Counted from the first letter of the stretch, positions 12,701 to 37,183 are shown. The stretch: DNA of 64,000 nucleotides from Xiphophorus maculatus (GCF_002775205.1 NC_036454.1:28320783-28384782), one strand, 5' to 3'. The notes: generated by a model from the sequence alone, not told the origin. Translations and numbers: made by a program.

Positions 12701-14556
12701 GAACTGAACTCGTCGGTTAATGTTAAAAATTTCCAATACTGACATTTCTTTAACCCCGTATTTTCCCACTCCGGCTCAGTTTCTTACTGGATGTTTCCGT
12801 CATCTCGCATTGTACGCTCCACTACACTTGGTGTTTTATTTTGTACTAATCAGAAATCATACCACACGTGTAAGTGAGTGGTAGATTTGTATACAAATGA
12901 CAACATTTCAATGCATGCTGTTAAAATATTTCGCTGCATTTATATTCCAAAACCTTCCTGGAATAAAAGAATCGTTGACCGGTTTTAAAGAAAGTGATGC
13001 TTTCCTTCAGATCACAATCATGCAAGTTTTAAATATATAAAAAAAATTATAATTCAATAATAAATAAATATTGTAAACTTCTTCATGCTTTGAAATTAAT
13101 TTAGTTTTGCTTCACAGAGTATTTTTTTGCTAAATAATCACTGTAGAATCCCAGGTTGTAATCCTGACCAGAACTCTCTCTTTTTTCTACTCCGACCGAC
13201 CAAACAAGGATGACCGCGAAGGTGAAACTCACTGAAACTTTGTCAAAGTTTTACCTTTCCCTGAAGCTTTGTGTGACTTTATGGGAGACATTCAGTGTAA
13301 TTGCTGTGACAGAATCTTAGTTTTTAGTTCTGCTGCTGAAAATCACAGGAATTTTTATCCCCACAGTTTTTTTTTTTTTTTGGTTTGTTTTCTAACATTG
13401 TCTAAATAAAATGCCCAGATGGAGAAATGTATTTGAAGTTGCATATTTCTACAGAGTTTGAATCAATAGCTTTTGATTTTGACCTTTTTTTGTCACATTC
13501 TTTTTCTGTGCTGCAATTATTTTCCTCAGATCACAGCAGCCATACTCAAGAGGAGTTTAATTATTGTGTTTTTGCAAAGAATTTCACACATTCCCACTGT
13601 TAAAGCTGGAATTTAATAAACTGACGGGTAGTATTGCGTGTATTTTAATTCTTACTTGTATTAAATATTTCAAAGTAGTGAAAATCTTGCAGGAAATAAA
13701 ATAAACACAGGCAACTGAAGGATCTGGTAAAATCAAAGATTCAGGGAGAAAGAAATGTTCCAGATAATATTGACAAAAAAAAAACAATATTCCAAATTAC
13801 TAATGACCCCGTAGATTTCATCAGTTTTCATACATGGCAAACGATTCAACATAATCCTTTTTGGTGATAAATTACAAACTAGGAATGAAATTTGCAGCGT
13901 ACGTCTTGCATGTTTTAAAGTTAGAGTGCGAGCTGCTTTTCTGGAACAGAAAAATAAGTTTTCTTCACCAGGCAGCGGGTCGATAAATATGTAAATATAT
14001 GTAAAGGCAGACTTTGGGGGCAGAGTACTTCATTGCTTTTCATGTGGCCTCCTTATTATTAAAATGCAAATGACTGTGAGCAAAAAATGCACATGGAGAT
14101 GAGCGTGCGCCCTTCAGCTTCTCAGGTTTCTTGGTGTGTGAGAGGCAGCCTTGGTCAGTAAATCATACTCAAGAAGAAAATGATGCCAAAAACTATTAAT
14201 ATAAAATAACAATGAGAGCTTAAAAGTGTTCACCTGCAGGATTCATAAAAATGAGTCAAAAGACCTCTTGTGTCACATTAGGACCCTGTTTTATTCCTAA
14301 ACTTTCTCCTAAGCAAGTTGGACCTTGGGTAGACATCAGCCAGTTGGCAGCAAAGTTCTGACTGAACAGAAACAAAAGAGCTCGGTTAAATTGGTTGGTT
14401 TGATGGAGTCGGCCCAGATTCCAAGCCTACATTTTTAATGGGGTTCGGTTTGGGGCCATTTAAGGACATGATGTAATCTTGCTTTATCCATTCCAAAACC
14501 AGTCTAGGTGTTCATCTGGAGTCACTGTGATAAATATCCTGTTGGACTGCCCAATG
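9791..14556. other. No gene seen
   Basis: A CA-rich microsatellite lies at about 11742-11775, and A- or T-runs at 11940-11955 and 13366-13380. An exact octamer ATGCAAAT (POU-type site) lies at 14064-14071 nearby. No exon recognised. Open frames are short and compositionally random. Confidence 0.4.
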
Positions 14557-14605
14557 TTTAACAGTTTAGCTGTTAAAACTTACTTCATAGTTTATGAAGT
14601 AAGTT
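14557..14605. repeat. Two abutting perfect inverted repeats
   Basis: TTTAACAG/CTGTTAAA (14557-14577, 5-nt loop) abuts AACTTACTTCATA/TATGAAGTAAGTT (14577-14605, 3-nt loop). They share a base, as in the larger chain at 6191-6279. Confidence 0.7.
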
Positions 14606-14925
14606 GTGTCTTGACATATCCAGACAGAGCTTTTTCTTCCCCTCTTTAGTTCAGGTATTTAGGTATAAAACTTTTCTCCAGAAGCCAAGACGTTTTGTTT
14701 GTCCACATTGGTAGCTATTGTGCATGAATTATTTATGGAAAAGTTACCGATTCCTCTGAGGCAGATGACCACATATGCACCCAGAATATATGGGTTAGCT
14801 GTTCTCATCCCTATTGTTGTTGACAATTGTTCGATGTTTGAGAAATATCACTTGGTGAAGGCTTTTCAAACGTTCCACACTACAAAATAAGTAATACAAG
14901 CACGAATGATTCGTGCTGAAATTGT

Positions 14926-15014
14926 ATCGGGTTAGTATCGGTATCGGCCAACATTCGAAGCTCTGATATCTGTATTATATCAGAAATGAAAAAGTTGTAT
15001 TGGGACACCCCTAG
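14926..15014. mobile_element. Right-end fragment of a hAT-like MITE
   Basis: TATCGGTATCGGCC, then TTGTATTGGGACACCCCTAG, is the typical end of fish hAT-type MITEs, whose other terminus reads CTAGGGGTGTCCC. The matching left end was not found nearby. Confidence 0.45.
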
Positions 15015-18000
15015 AAAAAAATGGTTCAAACGCTGGGACAAGTATCTGTAACCACGTGAGTAAGACTAAAATTTAAAGTAAAACTCTATAAAGACATTAT
15101 TTACCTTTCTAAAATGTTATCCAGAAACATGTTCTGTGTTTAGAGCTCACTCTGAAATCTGCTCTGCCTTTTGTGGTGTCCAGGAAAAACATATCCTTTA
15201 TGAATGACACTGGGAGCTGAATTTCATTTTGCCTTCTCAGACTGTAAAGTTGTGCTCCTCGCCTGACCTTCCTGGAACTGCTCGGCTCCACGCCATCAGA
15301 AAACATCCCCTCTATCGCCTCTGACAACAGTCTCTGCACTTGTGTTGGGGTGTGTGTGTGTGTGGGTGTGTGTCTGTGTGTGTGTATATGTATATGTATG
15401 TGAGAAATACTGAATACTGTGTGCTGGGACGCTGAGTTTTAGGAGAGCAGCACGTCCCGAGATAGTACGGAATAAGTGATGCTGACATTTCCGTAGCTTA
15501 ATTGGAGAGTGGGGATGATTTTTGAGAGAGGGGAACAACATCCATCAGAGACCAATGTAGAAAAATTCTATGAAGGACTCGTGAGGACGCTGATATAAAT
15601 ATAAAAAATATTTCTACTTATGCCTCGGAGTTGACCTCTATAAATCCTATTTTTTTGTGATTTCCCTGAAGACCCTGGTCTTAAAATCTCCTGATGGGTC
15701 AAACTGATCTGACCTGGCAACAGATTCTGGATCAGTGAGTGTCAGCGGGCGACCTGTGTGAGAACAGGCCTCCCCTGTGATGCTTTCTGGGTTCAGACTT
15801 AATGAACTAATCAATAGGATGGCTCACCAGGAGTTGAATACATTACTGTAATTGTTCCCAGTAGCCTGGTGGCATTGCCCGGTGGTACAGGAGCCTGTCA
15901 AGTTCAGCTTTGGCTCTAATCCACATATAAAGCACGTTTTCCTTAAGGAAACATCTATAAAATGTTAATTATTTTTAATAGCATACAGGTTTGTTCATTA
16001 ATAAGTCACACTGTAGCTACATTTTTTTATATTAGTGTCATATGACTTGAAGTCAACAGGAAAAAAAGAACATTGCGAATGACTTTTAAAGTGAAAGGTT
16101 TGCCAAAGCATATGTTTAACTCTTTTAGGACCTTTTGGTCATGTCTCTGAACTTATGTCACCAGTGTGATTTTTGCGGTTTCATCTTAAGCCGTCTGCTT
16201 TTTCTTACTCCTGTGAGGCTGGTAACTGAACACTAAGCTGCTTCAGAGGTTATTAGCTAACTCTGCATAAGGGTCAGGTAACTGTGGGTCTTCCATGTTA
16301 TTTTAGTGTTTGTATCATAATATTATGCAATTTTCTATGGTTTTAATTGTCAAAAGTTGTATTGCTGGGATTCACTGATCCATCATTAACAGCTTATTTT
16401 CAATCTCGCCCGAGGAATGGCCTGAAGTTGACGCTCTGAAAGGACGTTAGGCTGTAACACTAGCGATTAGCCTGGTTAGCATAACTAACAGTCAACATCA
16501 GTCTTTGTGTGTATTCCCTCCAGAATGTAGACTGTTTACTTTATCATTGAGACTGCCAAAAGTCCCGGTCCAGAATGTTCCATAAGGCTGAACCTCAAAA
16601 TGATAAAAAAAAAAAAAAAAAAAAAAAGAACAACTTTGCTGTCAGTCATTTAGCTTTTTGGTTATGTACCAAAGACAGGCCGTTTAGCCTCTGTGCCTTT
16701 TTGACATAATGAGTTTAATAAATTAATTAATTAATTAAAAGCAGATTTGTTTGCACTCAAGTCTGTTTTTGAGTATAAGTAATTCAGTTAAATTCAAAAA
16801 TACTTTATCCCTAAATAGGGAAATGAAATGTTGTCATAACTCACATTATTCACATTTCTTCAAAGAGTCATGGATGGTGATGCACTGGGCAGATCTGGAC
16901 GGATCTCCGGTAGCAGTCAACGTTTCAACAAGTCTGAAGAGGCTTCTGACTGAAGACTGTTGCTATTTGACATTCTCATGACTCTCATGTCACGCTAGCA
17001 ATATTTTTTACAGCAACTTGTCCTGGATGATACTGTCAGTTGTTGGCAGAACTGCTAATCCAGCTCATTTGCTTTTGCCGCTCCTTTTTAAATCTGTCTG
17101 GCCGGATTGGTTAGAGACGCTGAAGCCTCATTTCCAACTCTTCTGGGATTTGGGGTCGTAGCTCAGGTATTGCTCAAGCTAATCAGCTGCTCCTAGCTGT
17201 AAAAACACCTCATTGCCACAGTTACGCATCATAACAACTGTCCAAAGGTTAAAAAAAAGAGTAAGAGAAAATGTTCTCCAAGCTGCAGAGCATCCAAAAC
17301 CAGAGGGAGTAATTATCCGGACATGCCATGCCTCAAACAAACAAACAAAAAAAGAACAAAAGTCTACAAAAAGAACAAATCAGAAGTAACATAACAGCGC
17401 TACGTCAACCTGCTGCCACCATGGATGTGGTTTTTAGATCTCCTCTCAGTCTCAGTCAGGTGGTGGAATGAAAATTGTCACCTCTTATTCTTTTGAAGGC
17501 TGTTTTCGTGCCTCTGTTGTGACTTTGTGTTTGATGTTCAGAGGCTGCACACCGGCACCTTTAGATGCTGATTGGTTGGAAGGGGCGCCTGCTCGCTCAG
17601 ATCTCCCGTTTTCTGTCTTGGGGCGTTTCGATTGTCATCAAGAACATGCGGCCCAACTCGGTCAAAGTCATTACATTCCTGCACTTTTGGCAGCGAGCGC
17701 TACTGAATGAATCACTGCCCGCAAATTGGACAGCTGATTGGTTTTCTCCCTCTGTTTAATTATCACACAGTAAAATAGACTAGCAAACAATGTTTATAAG
17801 AACTCAGTATTTACTTGTTACTCCTACGCTATTAACGAGCGAGTGCGTGTCCCTTAATTAGACTTTTCCGCCCACACTGTCAACTTCCAGGCGACTGAGC
17901 TGGCAGCCATTAACTGCACTCCTTGTCTCTTTTTTTGGCAGCAGCTTCCCACTGTGGGTAAAAATACACAAGCCTTTGAAAGGTAAATACATCGTTTTTT

Positions 18001-18385
18001 GTAAGTTGTTGGGACCGCTTGCTGTTGCGTTTGTGTGAAGATGCTTTGAAAGATTTGGACGAGCCTTGCTTTGTCGCCAAAGCTGCGATGGTGGCCCGGC
18101 GCGTGACGGCGACTCCACAGAGAGCCGCTTTGATCTTCGCTTCTTGTAAAAGTAAATGCGGCATCTGTCACAAAACGAGCCACTGAAGCCGCGTTGTAGA
18201 GAGACCGAGGCCGTGAAGATGACTTTTGAAACGCTCCAGCCATGGAGTCGGGCGGCTTCGTGTCAGTTCTTTTTGACTGACTTAAATGAGGGAAAGCGCG
18301 AGTTTATTTTAAAGTCAGCCTGCGACTTTATAAATCTTAACTTGCTGCTGTCATTTATTGCAGTGGATGCGGAACAGACTAAATT
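15015..18385. other. No gene seen; simple repeats
   Basis: Contains an interrupted TG-rich tract at 15341-15402, an A-run of about 23 at 16605-16627 and an (AATT)n tract near 16718-16738. A CpG-richer patch lies at 18060-18200, without a recognisable promoter or exon. Confidence 0.4.
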
Positions 18386-18737
18386 CATTCATCCATCCAT
18401 TTTCTGTTCACCCTTTGTCCCTAATGGGGTCGGGAGGGTTGCTGGTGCCTATCTCCAGCTACGTTCCAGGCGAGAGGCGGGGTCACCCTGGGGTCACGCC
18501 AGTCTGTCGCAGGGACATACAGGACAAACAACCATGCACACACACACTCACACCTAGGGAGAATTTAAAGAGACCAATTAACCTGACAGTTATGTTTTTG
18601 GACTGTGGGAGGAAGCCGGAGTACCCGGAGAGAACCCACGCATGCACAAACTCCATGCAGAAAGACCCCAGCCGGGAATCGAACCCAGGACCTTCTTGCT
18701 GCAAGGCAACAGTGCTACCAACTGCGCCACTGTGCAG
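18386..18737 (-). mobile_element. tRNA-headed SINE-type retroposon
   Basis: On the minus strand it starts with GTGGCGCAGTTGGTAGCA (A box) and GGGTTCGATTCCC (B box), continues through CCGGGTACTCCGGCTTCC and ends in a GGATGGATG simple tail at 18386-18400. This is a very common teleost interspersed layout (RNA polymerase III head, LINE-mobilised tail). It is far better preserved than the copy at 6600-6885, so younger. Confidence 0.75.
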
Positions 18738-19359
18738 ATAAATAATAATACTAAGTGATACTAAATGAGACTAAATTCGGGGATAAAAAAAAAAGAAAGT
18801 TTGGGGTTTTTCGTTCTAATTTAGTTGTGTTTTTTTTTGTGACGTTTTATCTAATTCGATAAGTTTCAATTCGTTTTGAAGAGCGTGTTCGCTGGTTTTT
18901 ATTAGTTATTATTCGATAATTATTATTGTTTGGTTTTACTTTAGTTCTTTCTATTTCTATTGTAGTTTTTGTCATAGTTTGGTTTATTTTTAGATGCAGA
19001 ATTCAAAGAGGTCAAAGCATTATATTGTGATGACATAGTAGCGAATACTCAACAGAAAAAAAATTATAATTGTTGAACAACCAACTGACTCTGGGCTTTT
19101 CTCCCAACTTTCGCTGTCGCCATTTTGTGGGCTAGCATTTCAGTTTGTTTTTTTTATTATTTATTTCATCTAGCTATAATAACCCGGAATCCATCACTGT
19201 AGGAAAATAACTTAATAAGCCATTTATTACAATAAGTTGTTCTGAAAGACAGACTCTGATATATCTTTATATTAATAATTTCTTTGTACTCCATTTCTTT
19301 TTCTCTCTGACCTACTTATGTATACCACAATGTGCTCTTTACAGATGTAGCAGATGTTT
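18738..19359. other. No gene seen
   Basis: AT-rich sequence with no recognised feature. Confidence 0.35.
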
Positions 19360-19694
19360 GGGTAACACTATTTAACGGGGTGTGCATTAGACTGACATGA
19401 CAATGTCATATACGTGATGTAGCACCTGTCATGAAGATGAGGCAGTTTTCATAAATGTTTACAACTGTTGTCATGAAGTCATTTGGTAAATAATGATGCT
19501 TTTATTGCAAAATTATATTAAAAGTCAATTAAAATGGTCAACTTTGCATTAAAAGTATCATTATTTACCGAATGACACTTTGTGACAACAGATGTAAACA
19601 TTCATGAAAACTCCTTCATCTTCATGACAGGTGTTATGTCACGCTTGACTGTGTCAATCAGTCTCATACACACCCCGTCAAATAAAGCCTCACC
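19360..19694. mobile_element. Foldback MITE with inverted arms of about 140 bp
   Basis: The left arm (GGTAACACTATTTAACGGGG ... CACCTGTCATGAAGATGA ... CATTTGGTAAATAATGAT) recurs inverted in the right arm (ATCATTATTTACCGAATG ... TCATCTTCATGACAGGTG ... CACCCCGTCAAATAAAG). Together they form one large hairpin around a short centre near 19520. A partial copy of the same end lies at 62962-63040. Confidence 0.75.
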
Positions 19695-20867
19695 GATGTT
19701 CGTAATGGGATGTAGAAGCAATTCTCAATCTTCTTACAACCTTATAACCAACAGGTCTCATAAGTCCTTTATGCAGAGATCCATCTGAATTTTTTTTTTT
19801 GGTCTGATTTCCAGTCCCTAGTTTTTGTAAACTTTTGATCTGTAAATACTAATTGTCTTTTGGAACAGCCAACTATAAACAGCCTACATTGTGACACTAT
19901 GTTGTAATCAGTTGTCGCGTTGTGGCAACTTGCGCGTAACCAAATAAATGCAGTTTAAATTTGTTTTTCTTCCTTTTAGCACATTAAATGTGCGGCCAGC
20001 AGGGCTAGCATTAATGAACCACAGGCTTCATCTTTGTGTATTCCTCAGAGAGTTTTGTTTGTTAACTTTGATATGCAATTAAGCTGGCTTAGGTGATGCT
20101 CAGAGCAGCTACGCTGCAGTGACTGCCGGCTGACTCGGGTATGATAACTCACAAACACCCACAGGAAGAAAATTAACAGTCCCGAGACACCTGAGGGAGG
20201 TCAGCCGTGACTGCTGCCGGTGACACGGCCAGACGAAACCTCCCACCAGGTTGCCACACAGTTGATGACAAGAGAGAGGCCGGCTCTTCTTAGCAGCTCT
20301 CTATATTCTGCTTTAGCGGCTTTTTTGGAGCCACAGCTCTGAATAATTCAACGAAGCAGAAGAGGACTGTTGGGGCAGCAGAGGAGTTATGGGTTGAAGA
20401 TGAAACTCAAGGCTCAAGTACCAGAAAATGCTTTTTTTTTTTTGTGACGTCAGAATTACCTCGAGTGGCATGTTCAAAGGGTCGAGTGAGCTTATGGCGA
20501 AGATTTGCGCTATAAGAGTTGGAGTCATTGTGTCGAAACGCATGGCAGAATAAGTAGGTCTGTTTGTGGAATATTGTCCCTCCTTCGTTTTTATGAGCCT
20601 CTGGCTTTAGTCTAGTTTAATATGTCTAGAATGACAGCACAAATATTTACGTTTACCGACAGGAGCCCATTTGGCACCAGTTGCATTATTATTTGATTTC
20701 AGGTGATATTCGTTTGCTCATTAAGAGGAATTGCTATAAAGTCAACAACTCAGTGCAATTTATCGTTCGCTGAGGCCACGTGATGCAGTTGGGTGGATTT
20801 AATTTAAATGTTTTAATTTCACCAAAGGGGATAGTAAGCTGACCCTGAGTGTTGCATTATGACTAGG
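19695..20867. other. No gene seen
   Basis: No exon or repeat recognised in this stretch. Confidence 0.35.
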
Positions 20868-21270
20868 GAAGGCAAGGCAAGTTGAGCAACAAGGTGATTT
20901 AAAATGCTTGGCATGATGAAATCAAAGAACAGCCAAAGACAATACATTGCACTGGTAAAATATAGGAACTGAATTAAAGGTCATAATGGGTTTGTAGACT
21001 TGATTTAAAGGAACTCAGCGTTCCAGCATTTTCCAGCTTTCTGGAAGTTTGTTCCATATTAGAGGAGCATAAAAGCTGAATGCTGCTTCTCCGTGTTTGG
21101 TGCTGACCCTGGGGATGCAGAGCAGAACCAGAAGCAGAAGACCAGAGTGGTCCAGAAGGCTGATACGACATATTCTCATATCAACGGGTTTGTAGAACTG
21201 GGTAATTTTCTCCAGGTATATTGATTTGAGACCAGCATTTACGCCGGACTTGGTACCGGACTGTACAATA
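20868..21270. mobile_element. Retroposon relic of the fish GGCAAGGCAAG / GCAACAAGG family
   Basis: It opens with GGCAAGGCAAGTTGAGCAACAAGG and a degraded AAAGTGCTTTACAT-type segment. It then runs into TTTCTGGAAGTTTGTTCCA, GCATAAAAGCTGAATGCTGC and GCAGAGCAGAACCAGAAGCA, wording I recall from a dispersed teleost LINE-type 3' region. The same opening block recurs at 63050-63110. Confidence 0.5.
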
Positions 21271-21872
21271 CCAGAATGTTCTCAGTAAAGAAGTTGACAA
21301 ATTCATTGCAAGTCCTCACAGTGTGAAGTTCGGAGGACACAGTTCCGGGAGGATTTGTTAATCTCTCAACCGTGGCAAAACAAGACTACCAATAATAGTT
21401 TGCTGTTACTATTTACCAAGTTTTGCTATTGATTTCAGAAGAGAACGATTCCGTTTCATGCTTCACTTGCAGTTTATATCTGTGAAGCCTCTCCACCAGG
21501 ATAAGAAGTAAAAAGGAGTATGGAACTGAATTTGATTTGTACTTTGTGCATCTCACAAAGTACATTGAAATAACATTGGTTGGGAATTAGCAATAAGCAA
21601 ACTGAAATAAATTATGTAATTAGTTGGGTTTTTTTGTGGGGGTTTTTGCAACTTTGACATTAAAACTTTGTGCAGCAAATTTAACTTTTGGCAAAATCTG
21701 GTGGTTACAATATATTTCTTTTCTTTAGCCTGGCTAAAGAATTTTAATTCACACAAATCAGTGCAAATGGGATGATGCACACGCATCCCGTGGAGATTTA
21801 AATACACGTCGAGTTCAAAGCGTTTACGTTTGCGGGCCTTCTTGCTCAACAGCGTCGTTTTTTATTTTTCAG

Positions 21873-33221
<11,349 letters not shown>

Positions 33222-34110
33222 CCGAGGACAGCACCCTCAGCTTTTTCACAACAACATCGCCGTGCAGGGGAGAAATTGTCTTTTGTCCAATCTGGGCTCA
33301 TTAGTACCTGGTGATATGATTTAACTGTCCAATCAAAGGAACTCATTGTGTGAGGCGGTCAAAGCAATACTGTATGAATCTGTGCCGACGGAGAACAGTA
33401 GTAGAAAAAAAAAAAAGAAAACGCCTCAAGAAGTGGTGTGTGTGAGCGTGAAGGCTTTTGTCGTCAACAATTCTGACTCGCCATCTTGGTCGGTGGAACA
33501 GGAAGTCCGGCAACTTGTCGTGAGGCGGCTGCTCCGGACATCCGAACCTCGGCAAGAAGAGTCGACGTGGCAAGAATTTATGGTGCTTCACTTTTTTCTC
33601 CTCCCGTACCGTTCACGTCGTCTCCGGGGGTGTTCTGACGGACATCTTAAAGGCTTTGAGAGTCAGCAAGGAAGTTTAGGAAACACAACAGGAGTGGAAA
33701 GAGAAGGTGAAAGTTTTTCTCATCTCGTCTGACGGTTGCATTCCAAATTCAGTTGCTTTTGATTGAAAAAAGGAAACGATAACCTTGTGTTAAAAATATT
33801 TTTTCTCAGGAATTAATGCAACCAGCAGACATGCTAGTTGACATGAATTCATATAATATGATTGTGTTTTTTTCATTTATGTTTATTGCAGATTATTTAG
33901 GGCTTTCTTTCCCTCTTACCTTCACAAGAGGGCAGTGTGGAGCTGTATGCCCTTGTTTTTCAGAGACTACCCTACAACACAGGAGCCGGGCTGGTATGTT
34001 AGCATTCTGAAATACTAGAATACCTCATCACAATATTTCTCATGGACTCCAGATAAGTTCAGACTTGCACAGCCCCAGAAAAACTCATGTTTCATCAAAT
34101 AAAGAAAAAA
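33222..34110 (+). other. zdhhc8: zdhhc8 3' UTR with poly(A) signal
   Basis: Follows the TGA at 33219-33221. The first canonical AATAAA noticed downstream is at 34098-34103, which would give a 3' UTR of about 0.9 kb. Frames in this stretch are not coding. Confidence 0.55.
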
Positions 34111-34539
34111 AATATATACATGTGATTTCAAAATGAGAGTCAAATAAGGTGTCTTTGATACAATTGTAGTTGGGTTTTTTTCCCTTTAACATGCCCAATC
34201 GCTTAAAAACCATGTTTGATAAATATTTTTATACCTATATTTGGTTGGATTTTAATGTTTAAAGTGAGGCACTCCTGGTAGGTATGCTAAAAAATTAAGA
34301 AATTATGAAATGATTTAATCTTTTGCTTGCAGTAGCATAATCTAAACCTGGTTTGTTTTGATGAAAATTTTAACCTTTAGCGCGAGTATATTTATTCAGT
34401 TGGGGGTAAAAAAAAAAATGTATCCAAAGAAATTAAAGTTTTTAAACACGTGGCACAATCAGTGCTACTCCTACAAATCGCTTTAATAGAAAAGTTTTAT
34501 TTAAACTTTGTAAAGCTGATCAAAGTTTCTAGGAACTGC
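34111..34539. other. Intergenic, nothing recognised
   Basis: AT-rich sequence between the zdhhc8 poly(A) signal and a Tc1-like relic. Confidence 0.35.
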
Positions 34540-35080
34540 TGAGTATTAATACACAGCACTGATGTCTTGGAGTAAATTTATGACATTAACAGACCCAGGC
34601 TTGGTGGGGACCTACATTTATCTTGCCACCCTACAGTGAGCAGGGTGATAAGGCAGATGGTAAAAATATTTCCAAAGCTCACTGTGATGAGAAGACTGGC
34701 GTCCTGCTGCCACAAAGTCCCCATAGCAAGTGTTAGACAGTGAAAACAGGTTGTTTGGAAGGGATGCCAGCAGAAATGCTTTTCTGTCGTAACATCACAA
34801 AAGAAAACATGGATTTTGCCGTCTTTCTGGAAGAATAGCTGGAAAGTGAGATGAGACTAAGATTGAGCTTTCCAGCGATACCTCAGGTAGGTTTGGTGTG
34901 TAATAAAGAATGAATATGAGGAATAGCAACTTATACCCACTAAAACACGGTGCAGGATCTGTGATGGTGCGGGGCCTTTTTCTCTTCTGGAATGCTTTTT
35001 GGAACTTATCTTGGTATTTTGTTTTGCCTTACATACCAGGACATTTTAAATAAAATGTGCAAACTTTGTTGTTCTGTAAA
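34540..35080 (+). pseudogene. Decayed Tc1-like transposase relic
   Basis: Two conserved pieces of Tc1-family transposase survive in order on the plus strand. The bases at about 34848-34872 read as DETKIEL (family motif around D-E-(S/T)-K-I-E-L-F), and those at 34944-34994 as KHGAGSVMVRGLF (family motif KHGGGSVMVWGCF). Frames between them are broken by stops and shifts. The element lies downstream of zdhhc8 and encodes nothing functional. Confidence 0.55.
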
Positions 35081-36495
35081 AGGCAAAGTACTAATAGCAG
35101 GAGTACCAATAAATATGCCACTTTATGATTTTCTTTAATACATGTTTTTTTTTCATCTGGATAAATATACTAAAAAGAATTACTGACAAATTATGCTACT
35201 GTAGCATAAGATCCAATTTATTTTAAGGTTTATTTTTAACACATCTTTACCAGAGTTGCCAGTAAATGTGTCCAGGTATGTAAATATAACATTGCCATGA
35301 ATTCACTAGATGAATCAGATCATGGATAATGGGTAAATTGAAATGTTGCTTGTTTTATGTTGCTGTGCAAGACTAAGTCTATGGTAAATCGTGACGGATA
35401 GATTTGTGTTTTGGAAATTAACGTTAAAGTGACATGACTAGTGAACAGTCACATGGTCCTTATGGTCAAACATTACAGATCAAGGAATGTGCATGTCATT
35501 AAAGCTGCCTTGAGTTATCAATGCCAAACGTGGCCATACTTCTCGAACACAGCAAACGGGTGACATCTGCGCTTAAGTAGGGTGGAAATAATCGGACTAC
35601 TTGCAGACGCTGTCTGGTACAGCGTATCGACGTTTTTCTTTGCTGTTGAGATGTAAAATCCTGATGGCAGAAAATAATACAAGCTATGTGTCAGATTTGT
35701 TTGCGCTACAAGAAAAGCCACCGTTGCCTTTTTTTTAGTGAAGAAACCGTTTCCTACACAGCTAAGTGTGTCTGAAACGCTGCTGAGAGACAATGAAATG
35801 CAATCTGTTAATCAGATTGAGTAGAAAGTGACTCTGGAGAGCAATTTGGGCTGGGTGAACCTTTTAAACTGCAAAAAGGAAAAAAGAAAAAAAAAAAAAA
35901 CAGGGCGACTCGAACGTGCAAGTTAGGAAACCCCAGTTCCTCTCATCTGGTTGGTTTAAATTTCTCTGAAGTTCAAAGCAGAAAAACCAGAGGCTTTTGC
36001 TAAGGTTGAACCTTTACTAACAGTCTGACCAGCATGGTTGCTCTTTAAGGTCTCACCCAGCTGCCTTAAACAAAACGTTCTTGTGAGGCTGTGGTCAACA
36101 AGGCTATTTTGGCAAATGCGATGGTTGGGTGAACCAATAAAACGTAACGGTTGTTTTGTTTACTTAACTCCTGTTTGTAATGACTTTCAAACCCCCGTCT
36201 GACCATGTCTCCAAATGCAAACAACCATCATTCCACCTTAAGGTGACTGCCAACGTTCCTTTCCTATGATGGACATCACTGCAGGTCAGGGCCCCATTCC
36301 TGACGGTCGACAATGACCAACCATTTTGTTTCAAAGACATGTATGTATAATAGAGAATACACAATAGCTGTATATGTGTTCCTATTTTTGTGAAGAGGAA
36401 ATATTCCCAATGACCCGAAAGAATAAAATTTCCAACTCTGAGCGAATCTGATTCATTCTTGATGATCACCTGCAAGAGGAACTGATGTCTTATAT
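35081..36495. other. Intergenic, nothing recognised
   Basis: AT-rich spacer between zdhhc8 and ranbp1, which are convergent. There is an A-run at about 35888-35900. No gene or complete repeat seen. Confidence 0.35.
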
Positions 36496-36622
36496 GTACT
36501 GTGTCCAAAAGAGGGCGCCAGAGCTCAATATGCTCAAATCACCACAGGCACACAGACTTCGTGGTGATTTGAGCAAATTGAGCACTACCGCCCTCTTCTG
36601 GACAGCATCATGATCACAGTAC
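36496..36622. mobile_element. Foldback element, about 127 bp, with CTCF-like arms
   Basis: The arms are inverted copies over about 45-60 nt: GTACTGTGTCC-AAAGAGGGCGCC-AGAGCTCAAT-TGCTCAAATCACCAC on the left, and GTGGTGATTTGAGCA-ATTGAGCACTACC-GCCCTCTTCTGGACAG ... ACAGTAC on the right, around a short loop near 36547-36560. The inner 22 nt match with one mismatch per arm. Likely a tiny MITE, though the shape also resembles a microRNA precursor. Confidence 0.65.
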
Positions 36623-37151
36623 ACCTCAACCAGAATTCGTCATCACAGGCTGTTGTATACTATTTTAGTAATCTATCGATTATTCAGACAATTGAGTATT
36701 TGAATAAAAAAACCTGATAAAGTAAAATATGGTAAATACTGTCAAAACCTGCAACAGCTCTTACTTTGAGACTTCATCTGGATCCGCCAGTTGCTTGACC
36801 TTATCTACCCCTTGATGAGTCGGGTGGATCCTCAGCTTGCTTGCAGTGATCGTTTCAGTGTCCATTGTTGATCTGCTGGTGGTTCCAGAGGCCATTTTTT
36901 CTCCTCAGATGTTTTGGGGACGCCAGCAGCCAAACAAACCATAGCTGAGAGGCCATGGTTGGTCGGTGTCTTGCTGCCTTGCTTAGACACAAAAATGGCT
37001 TCCAAAACGCCATCAGGGACAAAAAACAAACTTAGAATGTTTCAGAAAACACTTCAACATTTTAAGTTTTGAAAATATAAATTTTTCTAAGAACAAGCCA
37101 GTTTATATCATATATAGTTTTACAATAATTTACAGAAACGGTGAAAATTCA

Positions 37152-37152
37152 T

Positions 37153-37183
<31 letters not shown>

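Noticed and set aside
16602..16627. Poly(A) tail of a processed pseudogene
   Set aside because: No coding remnant or AATAAA precedes the A-run; it is treated as a simple repeat.
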